In this document: positions 42,468 to 51,747 of the stretch, piece by piece | Layout: each line of letters opens with the position of its first letter | How positions within the stretch are numbered: the first letter of the stretch is position 1 | DNA from: Bradyrhizobium sp. CER78 | Lineage (GTDB): Bacteria; Pseudomonadota; Alphaproteobacteria; Rhizobiales; Xanthobacteraceae | Direction of reading: 5' to 3' | Assembly: GCF_029846235.1 (NCBI RefSeq) | Contig: NZ_JARVWP010000007.1 | Coordinates: forward strand, 124,001 to 188,000 | Length of the DNA: 64,000 nucleotides | Position numbers and translations under genes: made by a program | The notes under the pieces: model-generated | The model's input: only the letters and a program-made list of their open reading frames with translations | Database searches by the model: none | What the model was told of the DNA's origin: nothing

Positions 42468-44012
42468 TTGCTGACATTCGAATGGATCATCGGCCTGTTG
42501 CTCGCAGCGGTGGCGCTGTCGGCGCTGGCGCGGCGGATCAAGGTGCCCTACCCGACCTTCCTTGCGCTCGGCGGCGTGCTGCTGACCCTGCTGCCGTGGG
42601 CGCCGACCTGGGCACTGGAACCGAAACTGGCGCTGGCGCTGTTCGTGGCACCAGTGCTGCTCGATGCCGCCTTCGACACCTCGCTGCGCGATCTGCGCAA
42701 CAACTGGCTGCCGGTCTCGACGCTGGTGGTGGTCGCGGTCGGCGTCACCACGACGGCGGTCGCCGTGGTCGCGCATTGGCTGCGCCCGGACATGCCCTGG
42801 GCGGTCGCGATCGCGCTCGGCGCCATCGTGGCGCCGCCGGACGCGGCTGCGGCCACCGCGATCCTGCGCCAGGTCAGCCTGCCCTACCGGATCCAGAAGA
42901 TCCTCGAGGGCGAAAGCCTGCTCAACGATGCGACCTCGCTGTTGATCTATCGGGTCGCGGTCGGCCTCGTCGCCGCCGAGCACATGAAGATCCGCGAATT
43001 CGTGCCGTCGATCACGATCGCACTGGTCGGGAGCCTTGCCGCCGGCTATCTGTTCGCGCAGGTCTGGATGATGATCACCCGCCGCATCACCGAGGCGCCG
43101 AGCGCGATCATCACGCAATTCGGCGGCACCTTCATGGTGTGGATCGTCGCCGAGCATCTCGGCCTGTCCGGCATCCTCACCATCATCGCCTATGCGATCA
43201 CCATCGCCCGCACCGCGCCGGCCAGCACCTCGGCGCGGCTGCGCGTGTCGTCCTATGCGGTGTGGGAGACCGTCGTGTTCGTGCTCAACGTGCTCGCCTT
43301 CATGCTGATCGGCCTGCAACTGCGCCCGATCTGGTCCGAGCTCGACGCCGAGGTGCGATGGAAATATTGCAGCTTTGCCGCCGCGATCCTCGCCGTCGTG
43401 ATCCTCGCCCGCATCCTCTGGGTGATGCCCTACGGCGCGCTATTGCGCACGCTGAAGGCGCGGCATTGGCTGCCCGCCCATGTGGTGGACGCGGTGCCGA
43501 CCCCGAAGCGCGGCTTCATCGTGTCGTGGTGCGGCATGCGCGGCATCGTCACGCTCGCGGCGGCGTTCGCGCTGCCCGAATGGTTTCCGTATCGCGACCT
43601 GATCCTGCTGACGGCGTTCGCCGTGGTGCTGGGCTCGCTGGTGATCCAGGGCCTGACCTTGCGGCCGCTGATCCTGGCGCTGAATTTCGCTGACGACGAT
43701 CCGGTCGGACGCGAGGCCGCACACGCCCGCAGCGTCGCGTTTCGCGCCGCGCTCGACGAGATCGACGCGGATCCTTCGGAGGAAGCGGAAATCCTTCGGC
43801 TCGAATACCGCGCCGTGTTGCTGCGCGCCGAGAGCGACCCCGACGGCGGCCTGACCTCGCGCGAACTGCCGGCCGATCCGATACGCCGCCGCGCCATCGC
43901 GGCGGCGCGGCAGGCGCTGCTCAGTCTGCGCCGCACCGAGACCATCGGCGACGACGCCTTCCATCTGGTCGAGGAAGAGCTCGACCGCGCCGAGCTCAGC
44001 GTCGAGGCGTAG
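42468..44012 (+). CDS. Na+/H+ antiporter, CPA1 (NhaP/NhaG-like)
   Basis: The 514-residue protein has 11-12 helices. The ND-type motif region GAIVAPPDAAAATAIL and EGESLLNDATSLLIYR (Asn-Asp of CPA1) contain the ion-binding Asp residues. A hydrophilic cytoplasmic tail (about 420-514) is rich in Glu/Arg. A GGGGGG ribosome-binding site precedes TTG at this position; an ATG further upstream also exists. It exchanges Na+ or K+ for H+ for pH and salt homeostasis. Confidence 0.9.
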   Translation: MLTFEWIIGLLLAAVALSALARRIKVPYPTFLALGGVLLTLLPWAPTWALEPKLALALFVAPVLLDAAFDTSLRDLRNNWLPVSTLVVVAVGVTTTAVAVVAHWLRPDMPWAVAIALGAIVAPPDAAAATAILRQVSLPYRIQKILEGESLLNDATSLLIYRVAVGLVAAEHMKIREFVPSITIALVGSLAAGYLFAQVWMMITRRITEAPSAIITQFGGTFMVWIVAEHLGLSGILTIIAYAITIARTAPASTSARLRVSSYAVWETVVFVLNVLAFMLIGLQLRPIWSELDAEVRWKYCSFAAAILAVVILARILWVMPYGALLRTLKARHWLPAHVVDAVPTPKRGFIVSWCGMRGIVTLAAAFALPEWFPYRDLILLTAFAVVLGSLVIQGLTLRPLILALNFADDDPVGREAAHARSVAFRAALDEIDADPSEEAEILRLEYRAVLLRAESDPDGGLTSRELPADPIRRRAIAAARQALLSLRRTETIGDDAFHLVEEELDRAELSVEA

Positions 44013-44050
44013 CGCGTGAAGAGGTTGGGTTGAACTGGATCGGCAGCGGA

Positions 44051-44176
44051 GGTTCACCTCTCCCTTGGGAGAGGTCGGCGCGTGGCGCCGGGTGAGGGGT
44101 AACGGTCTCTCGTTAGAGCTGCGCCCCTCACCCGATTTGCTTCGCAAATCGACCTCTCCCCAATGGGGCGAGGTGA
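44051..44176. repeat. Palindromic repeat, class C
   Basis: GGTTCACCTCTCCC...GGGAGAGGT forms the left hairpin, CGCGTGGCGCCGGGTGAGGGG follows, and the right part has GATTTGCTTCGCAAATC and CTCTCCCCAATGGGGCGAGGTGAA. It lies between the convergent antiporter and SDR genes. Confidence 0.8.
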
Positions 44177-44192
44177 AGCGAGCACTCGTTGC

Positions 44193-44999
44193 TCACGCAC
44201 CCGACTTGGAGGTGATGCCGCCGTCGACCACGAGCTCGATGCCGGTGACGTATTTCGATTCGTCCGACGCCAGGAACAGCGCGGCATTGGCGACGTCCCA
44301 GGCGTCGCCCATGTGGCCCATCGGCACCTGCGCGTCGCGGGCGCGCCACATCGCCTCGACATCACCCTTGGCGTAGCTCTGCGCGAGCCCGGCCGAGTGC
44401 GCGACCATCGGCGTCTTCATCAGCCCGGGCAGGATCGCGTTGACGCGGACATGCTTGGAGGCGAACTCGACCGCGGTCGAGCGCGTCATCTGGTTCATCG
44501 CCGCCTTGCTGGCATTGTAGCTGACATAGGAGATGCCGACATGGCGGATCGAGGCGATCGAGGAGATGTTGATGATCGAGCCGCCGCCCTGCTTGATCAT
44601 GATGGGAATGACGTGCTTCATCGACAGATAGGCGCTCTTGAGATTGACCGCGAAGACGCGGTCCCACTCGGCTTCCGCCACTTCCACCACGCTGCCGACC
44701 TCGGCGATGCCGACATTGTTGTCGAGCACGTCGATGCGGCCATAGGCCCTCAGGCAGGCCGCGACCATCGCCTCGACCTCGCTGGCGCGCGAGACATCGG
44801 CGGTGAAGGCGGCCGCCTTGCCGCCCTCCTCGGTGATGATCTTGACCGTCTCCTCCGCCGCCGCGCCGTTGCGATCGACGCAGAACACGCTGGCGCCCTC
44901 GCGCGCGAAGGTGACGGCGGTCGCCTTGCCATTGCCCCAGCCGGGCCCGATCGAGCCCGCCCCGACCACCATCGCAACCTTGCCCTTGAGCCGATCCAT
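44193..44999 (-). CDS. Short-chain dehydrogenase/reductase
   Basis: The 268-residue Rossmann enzyme has the cofactor loop GAGSIGPGWGNG (an extended variant of TGxxxGIG), the NNVG strand end near 94-97 and catalytic Ser (NISS) with Tyr161-x3-Lys165. Asp42 at the end of strand 2 (VFCVDRNG) suggests NAD+ preference. AAGGAG lies upstream of MDRLKGKV. Substrate is unknown. The glycine-rich loop with extra residues marks a subfamily distinct from classical FabG. Confidence 0.92.
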   Translation of the reverse strand: MDRLKGKVAMVVGAGSIGPGWGNGKATAVTFAREGASVFCVDRNGAAAEETVKIITEEGGKAAAFTADVSRASEVEAMVAACLRAYGRIDVLDNNVGIAEVGSVVEVAEAEWDRVFAVNLKSAYLSMKHVIPIMIKQGGGSIINISSIASIRHVGISYVSYNASKAAMNQMTRSTAVEFASKHVRVNAILPGLMKTPMVAHSAGLAQSYAKGDVEAMWRARDAQVPMGHMGDAWDVANAALFLASDESKYVTGIELVVDGGITSKSGA

Positions 45000-45033
45000 C
45001 GCCTGTTCTCCTTGTTGTTCTTGCAAGAGGACC

Positions 45034-45104
45034 GTAGCCCGGATGAAGCGCAGCGAAATCCGGGGTTACTGTTCCCGGATTTCGCTTCGCTCCATCCGGG
45101 CTAC
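45034..45104. repeat. Palindromic repeat, class D ('GTAGCCCGGAT')
   Basis: GTAGCCCGGATGAAGCG and CAGCGAAATCCGGG on the left pair with CCCGGATTTCGCTTCG and CATCCGGGCTAC on the right; total 71 bp. The minus-strand DUF1850 gene ends on the TAG at its edge. Confidence 0.85.
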
Positions 45105-45478
45105 GGATCTCGGCAAACACTCATCGTGGTGACATTAGCACCGATCGGATGCCCGAAAATCTCCGATAGCGTCTGGCAGCGTCCCGCATGGCACAGATGC
45201 CATTCACCCGCAGCGCCGGAATTGCCGAGCACGACCTCCGGCCTGGGCACCGGTTGTGGCGTCCATTGAAACCAGCCGTCAACGAGGCGCGCCTCCGGCG
45301 GCGGCTCCATGCCGGCGCCGGTGCCCTTGATGCGCGCCTGTTGCAGCGTGAGCCCGGCCGACGTGACCAGCCAGTCTTCCTGCCAGGCGGTCTTCTCGAT
45401 CGAATGCGTCCAGGCGAGCGTGAAGGCTGCGACCTGCAGCGCCTTCACGACACCCGCGGACGCAAGGCAGAGGCTCAA
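45101..45478 (-). CDS. DUF1850 protein of a TAXI-TRAP operon
   Basis: This 125-residue protein has a hydrophobic N-terminus and the DUF1850 pattern FTLAWTHSIEKTAWQEDWLV and GTGAGMEPPPEA, with a WHLCHAGRC cysteine pair near the end. It starts at TTG overlapping the permease stop (TTGA). DUF1850 proteins usually accompany fused TRAP permeases of the TAXI class. Its stop TAG is part of the neighbouring palindromic repeat. Confidence 0.85.
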   Translation of the reverse strand: MSLCLASAGVVKALQVAAFTLAWTHSIEKTAWQEDWLVTSAGLTLQQARIKGTGAGMEPPPEARLVDGWFQWTPQPVPRPEVVLGNSGAAGEWHLCHAGRCQTLSEIFGHPIGANVTTMSVCRDP

Positions 45479-47583
45479 GCCGCAGCCACCGCATCACGCG
45501 GGCGCTGCCGCCATTGCCACAGCACGACGGCTGCGGCGAGTGTGAATCCCGCCGTATCCGAGAACTGGAAATCGCCGAGCAGACAGAGCGCGGCCCCGAA
45601 CGCGACCGCGATCTCGATCAAGGTCAGCCGCGTGAACAGGAAGCCGATCGCGACGATGCCGAACAGCCCGATCGCCACCAGCGCCTTGAAGGTCGCCAGC
45701 GCCACCGCGCCGTAGAAGCCGAGCTGCGCGGCCATCGGGTCGTTGGTTTGCAGCATCAGCGCCGGCGAGTAGACGAAGATGAAGGGAATGACGTAACCGG
45801 CAAGCGCGATCCGCATCGCCTCCCAGCCGATCTTGTCCGGATTCTCCTTGGCGATCGGTGCCGCCGCGAGTGCTGCGAGCGCCACCGGCGGCGAGAGGTC
45901 GGCCATGATGCCGTAGTAGAACGCGAACATGTGGCTTGCGATCAAGGGCACGCCGAGCTTGGCGAGCGCAGGGGCTGCGAGTGCGGCGGTGATGATGTAG
46001 GTCGGGATCGTCGGGATGCCGGTGCCGAGCAGGATCGACAGCAGCATGGTCATGATCAGCGCCAGGAACAGGCTCTTGGCGCCGAGCCCGATGATCCAGC
46101 TGCCGAAGATGGTGCCGACGCCGGTCTGCGTCATCATGCCGATGATGGTGCCGACGATGGCGCAGGCCATGCCGACGGTCAGCGCCGACTTGGCGCTGTC
46201 GGCGAGCGAGTCGCGGCAGGCCCTGAGCGTGGCGCGGCCGCCGCGGGTGATCGCCGCGATCACGATCAGGCCGGCGACGACACCGGCCACCGGCACGATC
46301 TCGAGCCCGTGGCGCGAGACCGCGGCAACCACCAGCGCAAGCCCGATCCAGAAGATATAGCGCACGACGGTGTTGGAGAAACCGAGCGTGATGCTGGCGC
46401 CGAGGATCAGCGCCACGGTCAGCGCGAGCCCCATGCTGCCGGCATAGAGCGGCGTGAAGCCTTCGAACAGCATGTAGACCAAAGCTGCGAGCGGCAACAC
46501 CAGGTACCAGCGCGCCACCAGCGCTTTCCAGGCGCTCGGGATCTCCGAGCGCTTCATGCCGACGAGGCCATGCTTGCCGGCTTCCAGATGCACCATCCAG
46601 AACGCCGAGGCGAAATACAGGATCGCCGGAATCACCGCCGCCTTGACGATCTCCGAATAGGCAACGCCGAGCGTCTCCGCCATGATGAAGGCAACCGCAC
46701 CCATCACCGGCGGCATGATCTGGCCGCCCATCGAGGCGGTGGCCTCGACACCCGCGGCAAAGGCACGGCGATAGCCGAACTTGATCATCAGGGGAATCGT
46801 GAACTGGCCGACGGTCACGACATTGGCGACGCCGGAGCCCGAGATCGTGCCCATCATGCCCGAGGCGAACACCGCAACCTTGGCCGGGCCGCCGCGGGTG
46901 CGCCCGAACAGGCCGAGCGAGACGTCGGTGAACAGCTGGATCATGCCGGCACGCTCGAGGAACGAGCCGAACAGGATGAACAGGAAGATGTAGGTCGCCG
47001 AGACGTAGATCGGCACGCCGTAGAAGCCTTCGGTGCCGAACGAGAGATGGGTGACGATCTGGTCGAAGTCATAGCCGCGATGGTTGAACGGCGACGGCAG
47101 ATACTGCCCGAAGAACCAATAGAGCAGACAGGCGCCGCACATCAACGGCAGCGCCGCGCCCATCAATCGCCGCGTGCCCTCGAAGATCAGGATCGCGAGC
47201 AGCGTGCCGACCGCAAGGTCCATGCCGGTCGGATCGCCGTCGCGGGCGATCAGATCGGCATAGAAGATCCACTGATAGAGCCCGCAGAGGAAACCGGCAG
47301 CGCCGACGATCCAGCTCACTGCGCGGCCGAAATCGGTTTTCGCGGTGAAATTGCCGATCAGGCCGAAGGTCAGGAGGATCAGGAAGCCGACATGGACGCC
47401 GCGCACCACCTGGCTCGGCAGATAGTTGAACGCCGCGACGTAGAGCTGGAACACCGCGAAGGCCAGGCCGATGGCGTAGGCCAGATGCCCCCAGGCGCCC
47501 GGGCCAAATCCTTCCGGAAAGCCATGCTCGAAATTGTCGAATTCAACCTTGATGGGCTCTTCGCCCGCAACCTGCTGCTGCAT
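45475..47583 (-). CDS. TRAP transporter fused permease (TAXI family, 4TM-12TM)
   Basis: The 702-residue inner-membrane protein is a fusion of the small (DctQ-like) and large (DctM-like) TRAP subunits, with about 16 helices. Signatures include GMMGTISGSGVANVVTVGQFTIP and MGGQIMPPVMGAVAFIMAE in the middle, and LGTGIPTIPTYIITAALAAPAL near 540. With the TAXI binding protein upstream (47771-48724), it takes up a carboxylate or related solute, driven by Na+ or H+. Confidence 0.94.
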   Translation of the reverse strand: MQQQVAGEEPIKVEFDNFEHGFPEGFGPGAWGHLAYAIGLAFAVFQLYVAAFNYLPSQVVRGVHVGFLILLTFGLIGNFTAKTDFGRAVSWIVGAAGFLCGLYQWIFYADLIARDGDPTGMDLAVGTLLAILIFEGTRRLMGAALPLMCGACLLYWFFGQYLPSPFNHRGYDFDQIVTHLSFGTEGFYGVPIYVSATYIFLFILFGSFLERAGMIQLFTDVSLGLFGRTRGGPAKVAVFASGMMGTISGSGVANVVTVGQFTIPLMIKFGYRRAFAAGVEATASMGGQIMPPVMGAVAFIMAETLGVAYSEIVKAAVIPAILYFASAFWMVHLEAGKHGLVGMKRSEIPSAWKALVARWYLVLPLAALVYMLFEGFTPLYAGSMGLALTVALILGASITLGFSNTVVRYIFWIGLALVVAAVSRHGLEIVPVAGVVAGLIVIAAITRGGRATLRACRDSLADSAKSALTVGMACAIVGTIIGMMTQTGVGTIFGSWIIGLGAKSLFLALIMTMLLSILLGTGIPTIPTYIITAALAAPALAKLGVPLIASHMFAFYYGIMADLSPPVALAALAAAPIAKENPDKIGWEAMRIALAGYVIPFIFVYSPALMLQTNDPMAAQLGFYGAVALATFKALVAIGLFGIVAIGFLFTRLTLIEIAVAFGAALCLLGDFQFSDTAGFTLAAAVVLWQWRQRPRDAVAAA

Positions 47584-47664
47584 TGAATAAGTCCCCCGCC
47601 GTGCCCGCGACGCTTATATCTACTGAGTCCGCCCGCCGAAAGCCGCGTCAGGAAAAGCGGGTCC

Positions 47665-47748
47665 CGTCATTGCGAGGAGCGAAGCGACGAAGCAATCCAT
47701 CTCTCCGCTTGCGGCGCGATGGATTGCTTCGCTTCGCTTGCAATGACG
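47665..47748. repeat. Palindromic repeat, class B (copy 2)
   Basis: CGTCATTGCGAG and CAATGACG ends with internal GAAGCAATCCAT and ATGGATTGCTTC stems; same class as 24539-24661. It sits between the TAXI binding-protein gene and the permease gene and may set their relative expression. Confidence 0.85.
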
Positions 47749-47770
47749 GTGGAAGCCGAATCTCGAGCCC

Positions 47771-48724
47771 CTACTTGATCAGGCCCTTTTCCTTGTAGAA
47801 CCGGATCGCGCCGGGATGCAGCGGCACCGGGCTGCCGGTCGCGGCGGCCTCGAGCTTGATCTCCTTGCCCGCGGCATGGGCATTGGCGAGCTCCGGCAGC
47901 GATTCGTAGATCAGCTTGGTCATCTGATAGGCGAGATCGTCCGACACCGCGCTCGAGGTGACGAGGTAGTTCACGACCGCGGCGGTCGGCACGTCCTTGT
48001 CCTGGCCGGTATAGGTGTTGGCCGGGATGATCACGGAGACGAAGGGCGAACCGATCTTGTCGACGGTCTCCTTCGGCACGGCGACCACGGTGATGTCGCT
48101 TGAGGTCGAGAGGTCCTTCAGCGAGGCGACGCCGAGGCCCGCAGACTGCAGTGTGGCGTTGAGCTGACGGTTCTTCATCAGGTCGACCGATTCGGCGAAC
48201 GGCAGATACTCGACCTTGCCGAGATCCTTGTAGCTCATGCCGGCGGCCGCGAGGATCGCGCGCGAGTTGAGCTCGGTGCCGGATTTCGGCGCGCCGACCG
48301 ACAGGCTCTTGCCCTTGAGATCGGCGAGCGTCTTGATGCCGCTTTCGGCGGTCGCGACGATCTGGATGTAGTTCGGATAGATCGCGCCGATGGTGCGTAG
48401 CTTGTCGAGCTTGGTCTTGAAGCCGGCCTCGGCGTCGCCTTCCCAGGCCGCCTTCAGCGAATCGCCGAGCGTGAAGGCGATCTCGCCGCGACCCTGCTGC
48501 AGCAGCACCAGGTTCTCCACCGAGGCCTTGGTCGCCTGCACCTGGGTCTTCACGCCTGATATCTTGTCGCCGTAGATCTTCCCGATCGCGACGCCGAGCG
48601 GATAATAGACGCCAGAGGTGCCGCCGGTGAGCACGTTAATGAACTGCTCGGCCTGCGCGACGGGCGCAGCCAAAACACTGGCTGCCACGATCGCGGCAGC
48701 CATCAACCTCGAATTCATGAGCAT
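47771..48724 (-). CDS. TAXI-family TRAP solute-binding protein
   Basis: The 317-residue periplasmic protein has a signal peptide (about 1-25, ending AQAEQ). The TAXI hallmark FINVLTGGTSGVYYPLGVAIGKIYGD is followed by VQATKASVENLVLLQQGRGEIAFTLGDS. It delivers substrate to the fused permease. A GGGGAGAA site precedes the first ATG; an ATG two codons later is also possible. Substrate is not readable. Confidence 0.94.
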   Translation of the reverse strand: MLMNSRLMAAAIVAASVLAAPVAQAEQFINVLTGGTSGVYYPLGVAIGKIYGDKISGVKTQVQATKASVENLVLLQQGRGEIAFTLGDSLKAAWEGDAEAGFKTKLDKLRTIGAIYPNYIQIVATAESGIKTLADLKGKSLSVGAPKSGTELNSRAILAAAGMSYKDLGKVEYLPFAESVDLMKNRQLNATLQSAGLGVASLKDLSTSSDITVVAVPKETVDKIGSPFVSVIIPANTYTGQDKDVPTAAVVNYLVTSSAVSDDLAYQMTKLIYESLPELANAHAAGKEIKLEAAATGSPVPLHPGAIRFYKEKGLIK

Positions 48725-48865
48725 TATTCTCCCCTAAGCCCGGCCGGAAATTGGCCGCACACCCCCGCCGGGTCAACCCATCCAATTGACGCATGCGTGG
48801 CCAAAATGCCTGATGGCAGCACCACTTTACCTGCGCGAGAACTCTGCGCGAGCAAGCGGGTTAAG

Positions 48866-50155
48866 ATGCGCAATCTCGCCGCGAGGTATGACTTGCAGCC
48901 GTCCGGGACGACGACCGTTGAGCGCGCGCTTGATGCGTTGAACTTCTTCCTCGCCGACGTGCGGGACGGGCTCGGCCCCTATCTTGCGATCTACCTCCTG
49001 ACCGAACGGAAGTGGGACGAGGCCTCGATCGGCTCGGTGATGTCGATCGCCGCGATCGCGGGGATCGTCGCACAGACACCGGCCGGTGCTCTGATCGACG
49101 GCAGCCGCGCCAAGCGCGCCCTGATGATATCAGCCGCGGTCGCCGTGACCGCCGCGTGCCTGCTGCTGCCTCTGCTCGACCGTTTCGCGTTGGTCGCCGC
49201 GACCCAGGCGGTTGCCGCCTCGAGCGGCTCGGTGTTCGCGCCGGCGATCGCCGCAGTGACGCTCGGCATTGTCGGCCCCAAGGCGTTCGCGGCGCGCACC
49301 GGCCGCAACGAGGCATTCAATCACGCCGGCAACGCCGTGGCCGCGGCGATCGCCGGCGGCACCGCCTACTGGTTCGGCCCTGTCGTCGTATTCTGGCTGC
49401 TGGCCGCGATGGCGCTCGCCAGCATCGCCGCGACGCTGTCGATCCCATCAGCCGCCATCGACCACCAGGTCGCGCGCGGGCTCGACGACACCGCCGAGGA
49501 GCACAGCACGGCGCATGACCGGCCAACCGGCTTTCGCGTGCTGCTGACCTGCAAGCCGCTGCTGATCTTCGCGGTCTCGACCGTGATCTTTCATTTTGCC
49601 AATGCAGCGATGCTGCCGCTGGTCGGCCAGAAGCTCGCATTGGTCAATCGCAACCTCGGCACATCGCTGATGTCGGTCTGCATCATCGCGGCCCAGATCG
49701 TGATGGTGCCGGTTGCGATGCTGGTCGGACGCAAGGCCGACGTCTGGGGCCGCAAGCCGATCTTCGCTGTCGCGCTCGCGGTGCTGGCTGTGCGCGGCGC
49801 GCTCTATCCATTGTCGGACAACCCGTATTGGCTGATGTCGGTGCAACTGCTCGACGGCATCGACGCCGGAATCTTCGGCGCGCTGTTCCCGCTCGTGGTT
49901 GCCGATCTCACGCACGGTACCGGGCATTTCAACATCAGCCAGGGCGCGATCGCCACGGCGACCGGTCTCGGCGGCGCGCTGAGCACGGCGGTTGCCGGAT
50001 TCATCATTGTCCACGCCGGGTACAGCGCCGCATTCCTGTTCCTTGCAGCCGTCGCTTGTGCAGGGCTCATCGGCTACTGCGCGCTGATGCCGGAGACGTT
50101 GCGAACGGCAACGGCGACATCACACGCAGCTGCACTGGCATCACACAACGGATGA
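48866..50155 (+). CDS. MFS transporter
   Basis: This protein of about 429 residues has 12 helices, starting MRNLAARYDLQPSGTTTVERALDALNFFLADVRDGLGPYLA. A basic loop GRKADVWGRKPIF near 290 is the MFS motif A of the second half. A longer in-frame ATG 23 codons upstream exists, without better ribosome-binding evidence. Members of this subgroup are often annotated as drug or metabolite efflux pumps; substrate is unknown. The gene is divergent from the TAXI binding protein. Confidence 0.85.
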   Translation: MRNLAARYDLQPSGTTTVERALDALNFFLADVRDGLGPYLAIYLLTERKWDEASIGSVMSIAAIAGIVAQTPAGALIDGSRAKRALMISAAVAVTAACLLLPLLDRFALVAATQAVAASSGSVFAPAIAAVTLGIVGPKAFAARTGRNEAFNHAGNAVAAAIAGGTAYWFGPVVVFWLLAAMALASIAATLSIPSAAIDHQVARGLDDTAEEHSTAHDRPTGFRVLLTCKPLLIFAVSTVIFHFANAAMLPLVGQKLALVNRNLGTSLMSVCIIAAQIVMVPVAMLVGRKADVWGRKPIFAVALAVLAVRGALYPLSDNPYWLMSVQLLDGIDAGIFGALFPLVVADLTHGTGHFNISQGAIATATGLGGALSTAVAGFIIVHAGYSAAFLFLAAVACAGLIGYCALMPETLRTATATSHAAALASHNG

Positions 50156-50518
50156 TCCGTGATTCGCGGTTGGCGCATCGCGGATCAGCGCGCGTGAAGC
50201 GATCCGATGTCCGACAATGATCCAGTTCCGCATCTGCATCGACGCGACAACACAGTCATTAACGCCGTCTCTCGATGACACACGCGCGCAATGTTTCCGC
50301 GTACGTCCAAAGTCGAGCGCAATCGCGCTCATGAAGCTCAGATGACGCATTTGTTGCGCGTGTAACCGCGGCAAGACGCAGCGATTCCAGCATCATTTGA
50401 TTCGAATTGAATCCTTTAAGGTTAGCGAGCCAATCAATGTATGAACCAGAAATTTCCATGATTGCCGGGGTTCTTAGATGTACGAGTCAAGCCGGGGTAA
50501 TTACGGACAAGGCGGGGC
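50156..50518. other. Gene-free interval upstream of the REC-EAL gene
   Basis: This 363-bp interval is richer in A+T than its surroundings. A 66-codon minus-strand frame (50259-50459) has codon use unlike the neighbours and no recognised motif, so it is not called. The interval probably holds the promoter of the downstream EAL gene; GACAAGGCGGGGC just before its ATG is a weak ribosome-binding site. Confidence 0.4.
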
Positions 50519-51733
50519 ATGAATCACATCAGCCACATCACACAAACACGAGCCGGATGGTTCGGACATCGCAAGCTGACCCCGCGCGCATGCATTGCGG
50601 ACAGCAAAAAACATCTTCGAACCTTCCTTGCGGAGGCGCTGGACGACCTCGGCTTCATCACCAGCGAATGCGGCCAGGCGCTGGAACTCGACACTGTCCT
50701 GGACGCGGAACAACCCGATGTTCTGGTGCTCGGCGTGTCCGTGGACGGCATCGAAGTCAGTAAAATTCTCGAGACTTTGGTGAGAAAGGACTATCGCGGC
50801 AAGGTCCTCGTCATCGGGCAACCGGACTCGATCATCGTCAAAGCGGTCCGGCAGATCGGCGATGAGTACGGCATCGCCATGCTACCGGCCCTGTCCACCC
50901 CGTTCAGCGCCGGAACCCTTCGTGACAGCCTTGCCTCGTTGCTGCCGCTCGAGCCGGCGCCGAGCCCGGCGGTGGACGTGCCTGAAGCGCTGAAGGCCGG
51001 CTGGCTCGAGCTGTGGTATCAGCAGAAAATTCATCTCCGGACGCTGGTTCCGAGCGGAGCCGAGGCACTGATCCGCATGCGCCATCCCGCATGGGGGGTC
51101 GTGCCGCCGGCCTACTTCATCCCCGACGAAAGCGATCCGCATTTTCACGCGCTGTCCGAGTTCGTGATCGAGCGCGCGATCGAGGACTGGCGCTATCTCC
51201 TCGAACAGATCGGGCCGGTCAATCTCTCGATCAACCTGCCGATCTCGTTTCTCGCCGACGATCATGCGGTGCGCGAGCTGTGTTACCGGATTCCGGACCA
51301 TGCGGCCTTCGCTGGCCTGCTGATCGAGATCGACAGCACCGAGGTGATCGACAATCTGGATCTCGCGATCGAGGTCGCGAGGCGCGTTCGCCTACACAAC
51401 ATCGGCATCTCGATCGACAATGTCGGCGCGAACTGGCCGTCTTTGCTCGGACTGCCGAACTTTCCGTTCGTCCAGCTCAAGGTCGATCATCAATACGTCA
51501 CCGGCTGCGCCGATCAGCGCCTGAAGCAGACGGTGTGCCGGCGCATCGTCGAGCTCGCCCACGATGCCGGCGCGCAGGTCGTTGCCCAGGGTGTCGAGAC
51601 GCGCGCGGATTTTCTCGCCGCGCATGAGATGAACTTCGATCAGGTCCAGGGCTACCTGTTCGGCAAGCCGATGGGCGTCAAGAAGTTCGCCCGTTCACGG
51701 ATGCACTTCTCGGAGAAAGAGCCGGCCTCCTGA
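50519..51733 (+). CDS. REC-EAL protein, probably catalytically inactive
   Basis: The 404-residue protein has a receiver-like domain (20-140) and an EAL domain (155-395). The receiver lacks the phospho-acceptor: VLVLG ends in Gly72 where Asp is expected, and the Lys-Pro motif is STPF. The EAL domain keeps EAL (182-184), Asn235, Glu270, Lys321 and Gln377. However, the DDFGTG motif is DNVGAN (second Asp replaced by Asn301), and the catalytic Glu of AEGVE is Gln357. It likely binds c-di-GMP or a partner without hydrolysis. Function inferred only. Confidence 0.85.
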   Translation: MNHISHITQTRAGWFGHRKLTPRACIADSKKHLRTFLAEALDDLGFITSECGQALELDTVLDAEQPDVLVLGVSVDGIEVSKILETLVRKDYRGKVLVIGQPDSIIVKAVRQIGDEYGIAMLPALSTPFSAGTLRDSLASLLPLEPAPSPAVDVPEALKAGWLELWYQQKIHLRTLVPSGAEALIRMRHPAWGVVPPAYFIPDESDPHFHALSEFVIERAIEDWRYLLEQIGPVNLSINLPISFLADDHAVRELCYRIPDHAAFAGLLIEIDSTEVIDNLDLAIEVARRVRLHNIGISIDNVGANWPSLLGLPNFPFVQLKVDHQYVTGCADQRLKQTVCRRIVELAHDAGAQVVAQGVETRADFLAAHEMNFDQVQGYLFGKPMGVKKFARSRMHFSEKEPAS

Positions 51734-51747
51734 GGCATCGCCTCCGG

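Noticed and set aside
41550..43319. 589-codon minus-strand ORF
   Set aside because: Only its last 258 codons are a real gene; the upstream part is antisense to the Na+/H+ antiporter and has shadow composition.
45514..47586. 690-codon plus-strand ORF opposite the TRAP permease
   Set aside because: It is antisense to a gene with clear TRAP signatures; composition is Arg/Asp/His-rich and has no hydrophobic segments.
50259..50459. 66-codon minus-strand ORF in the gap before the REC-EAL gene
   Set aside because: Codon use differs from neighbours, no ribosome-binding site and no motif; treated as chance.
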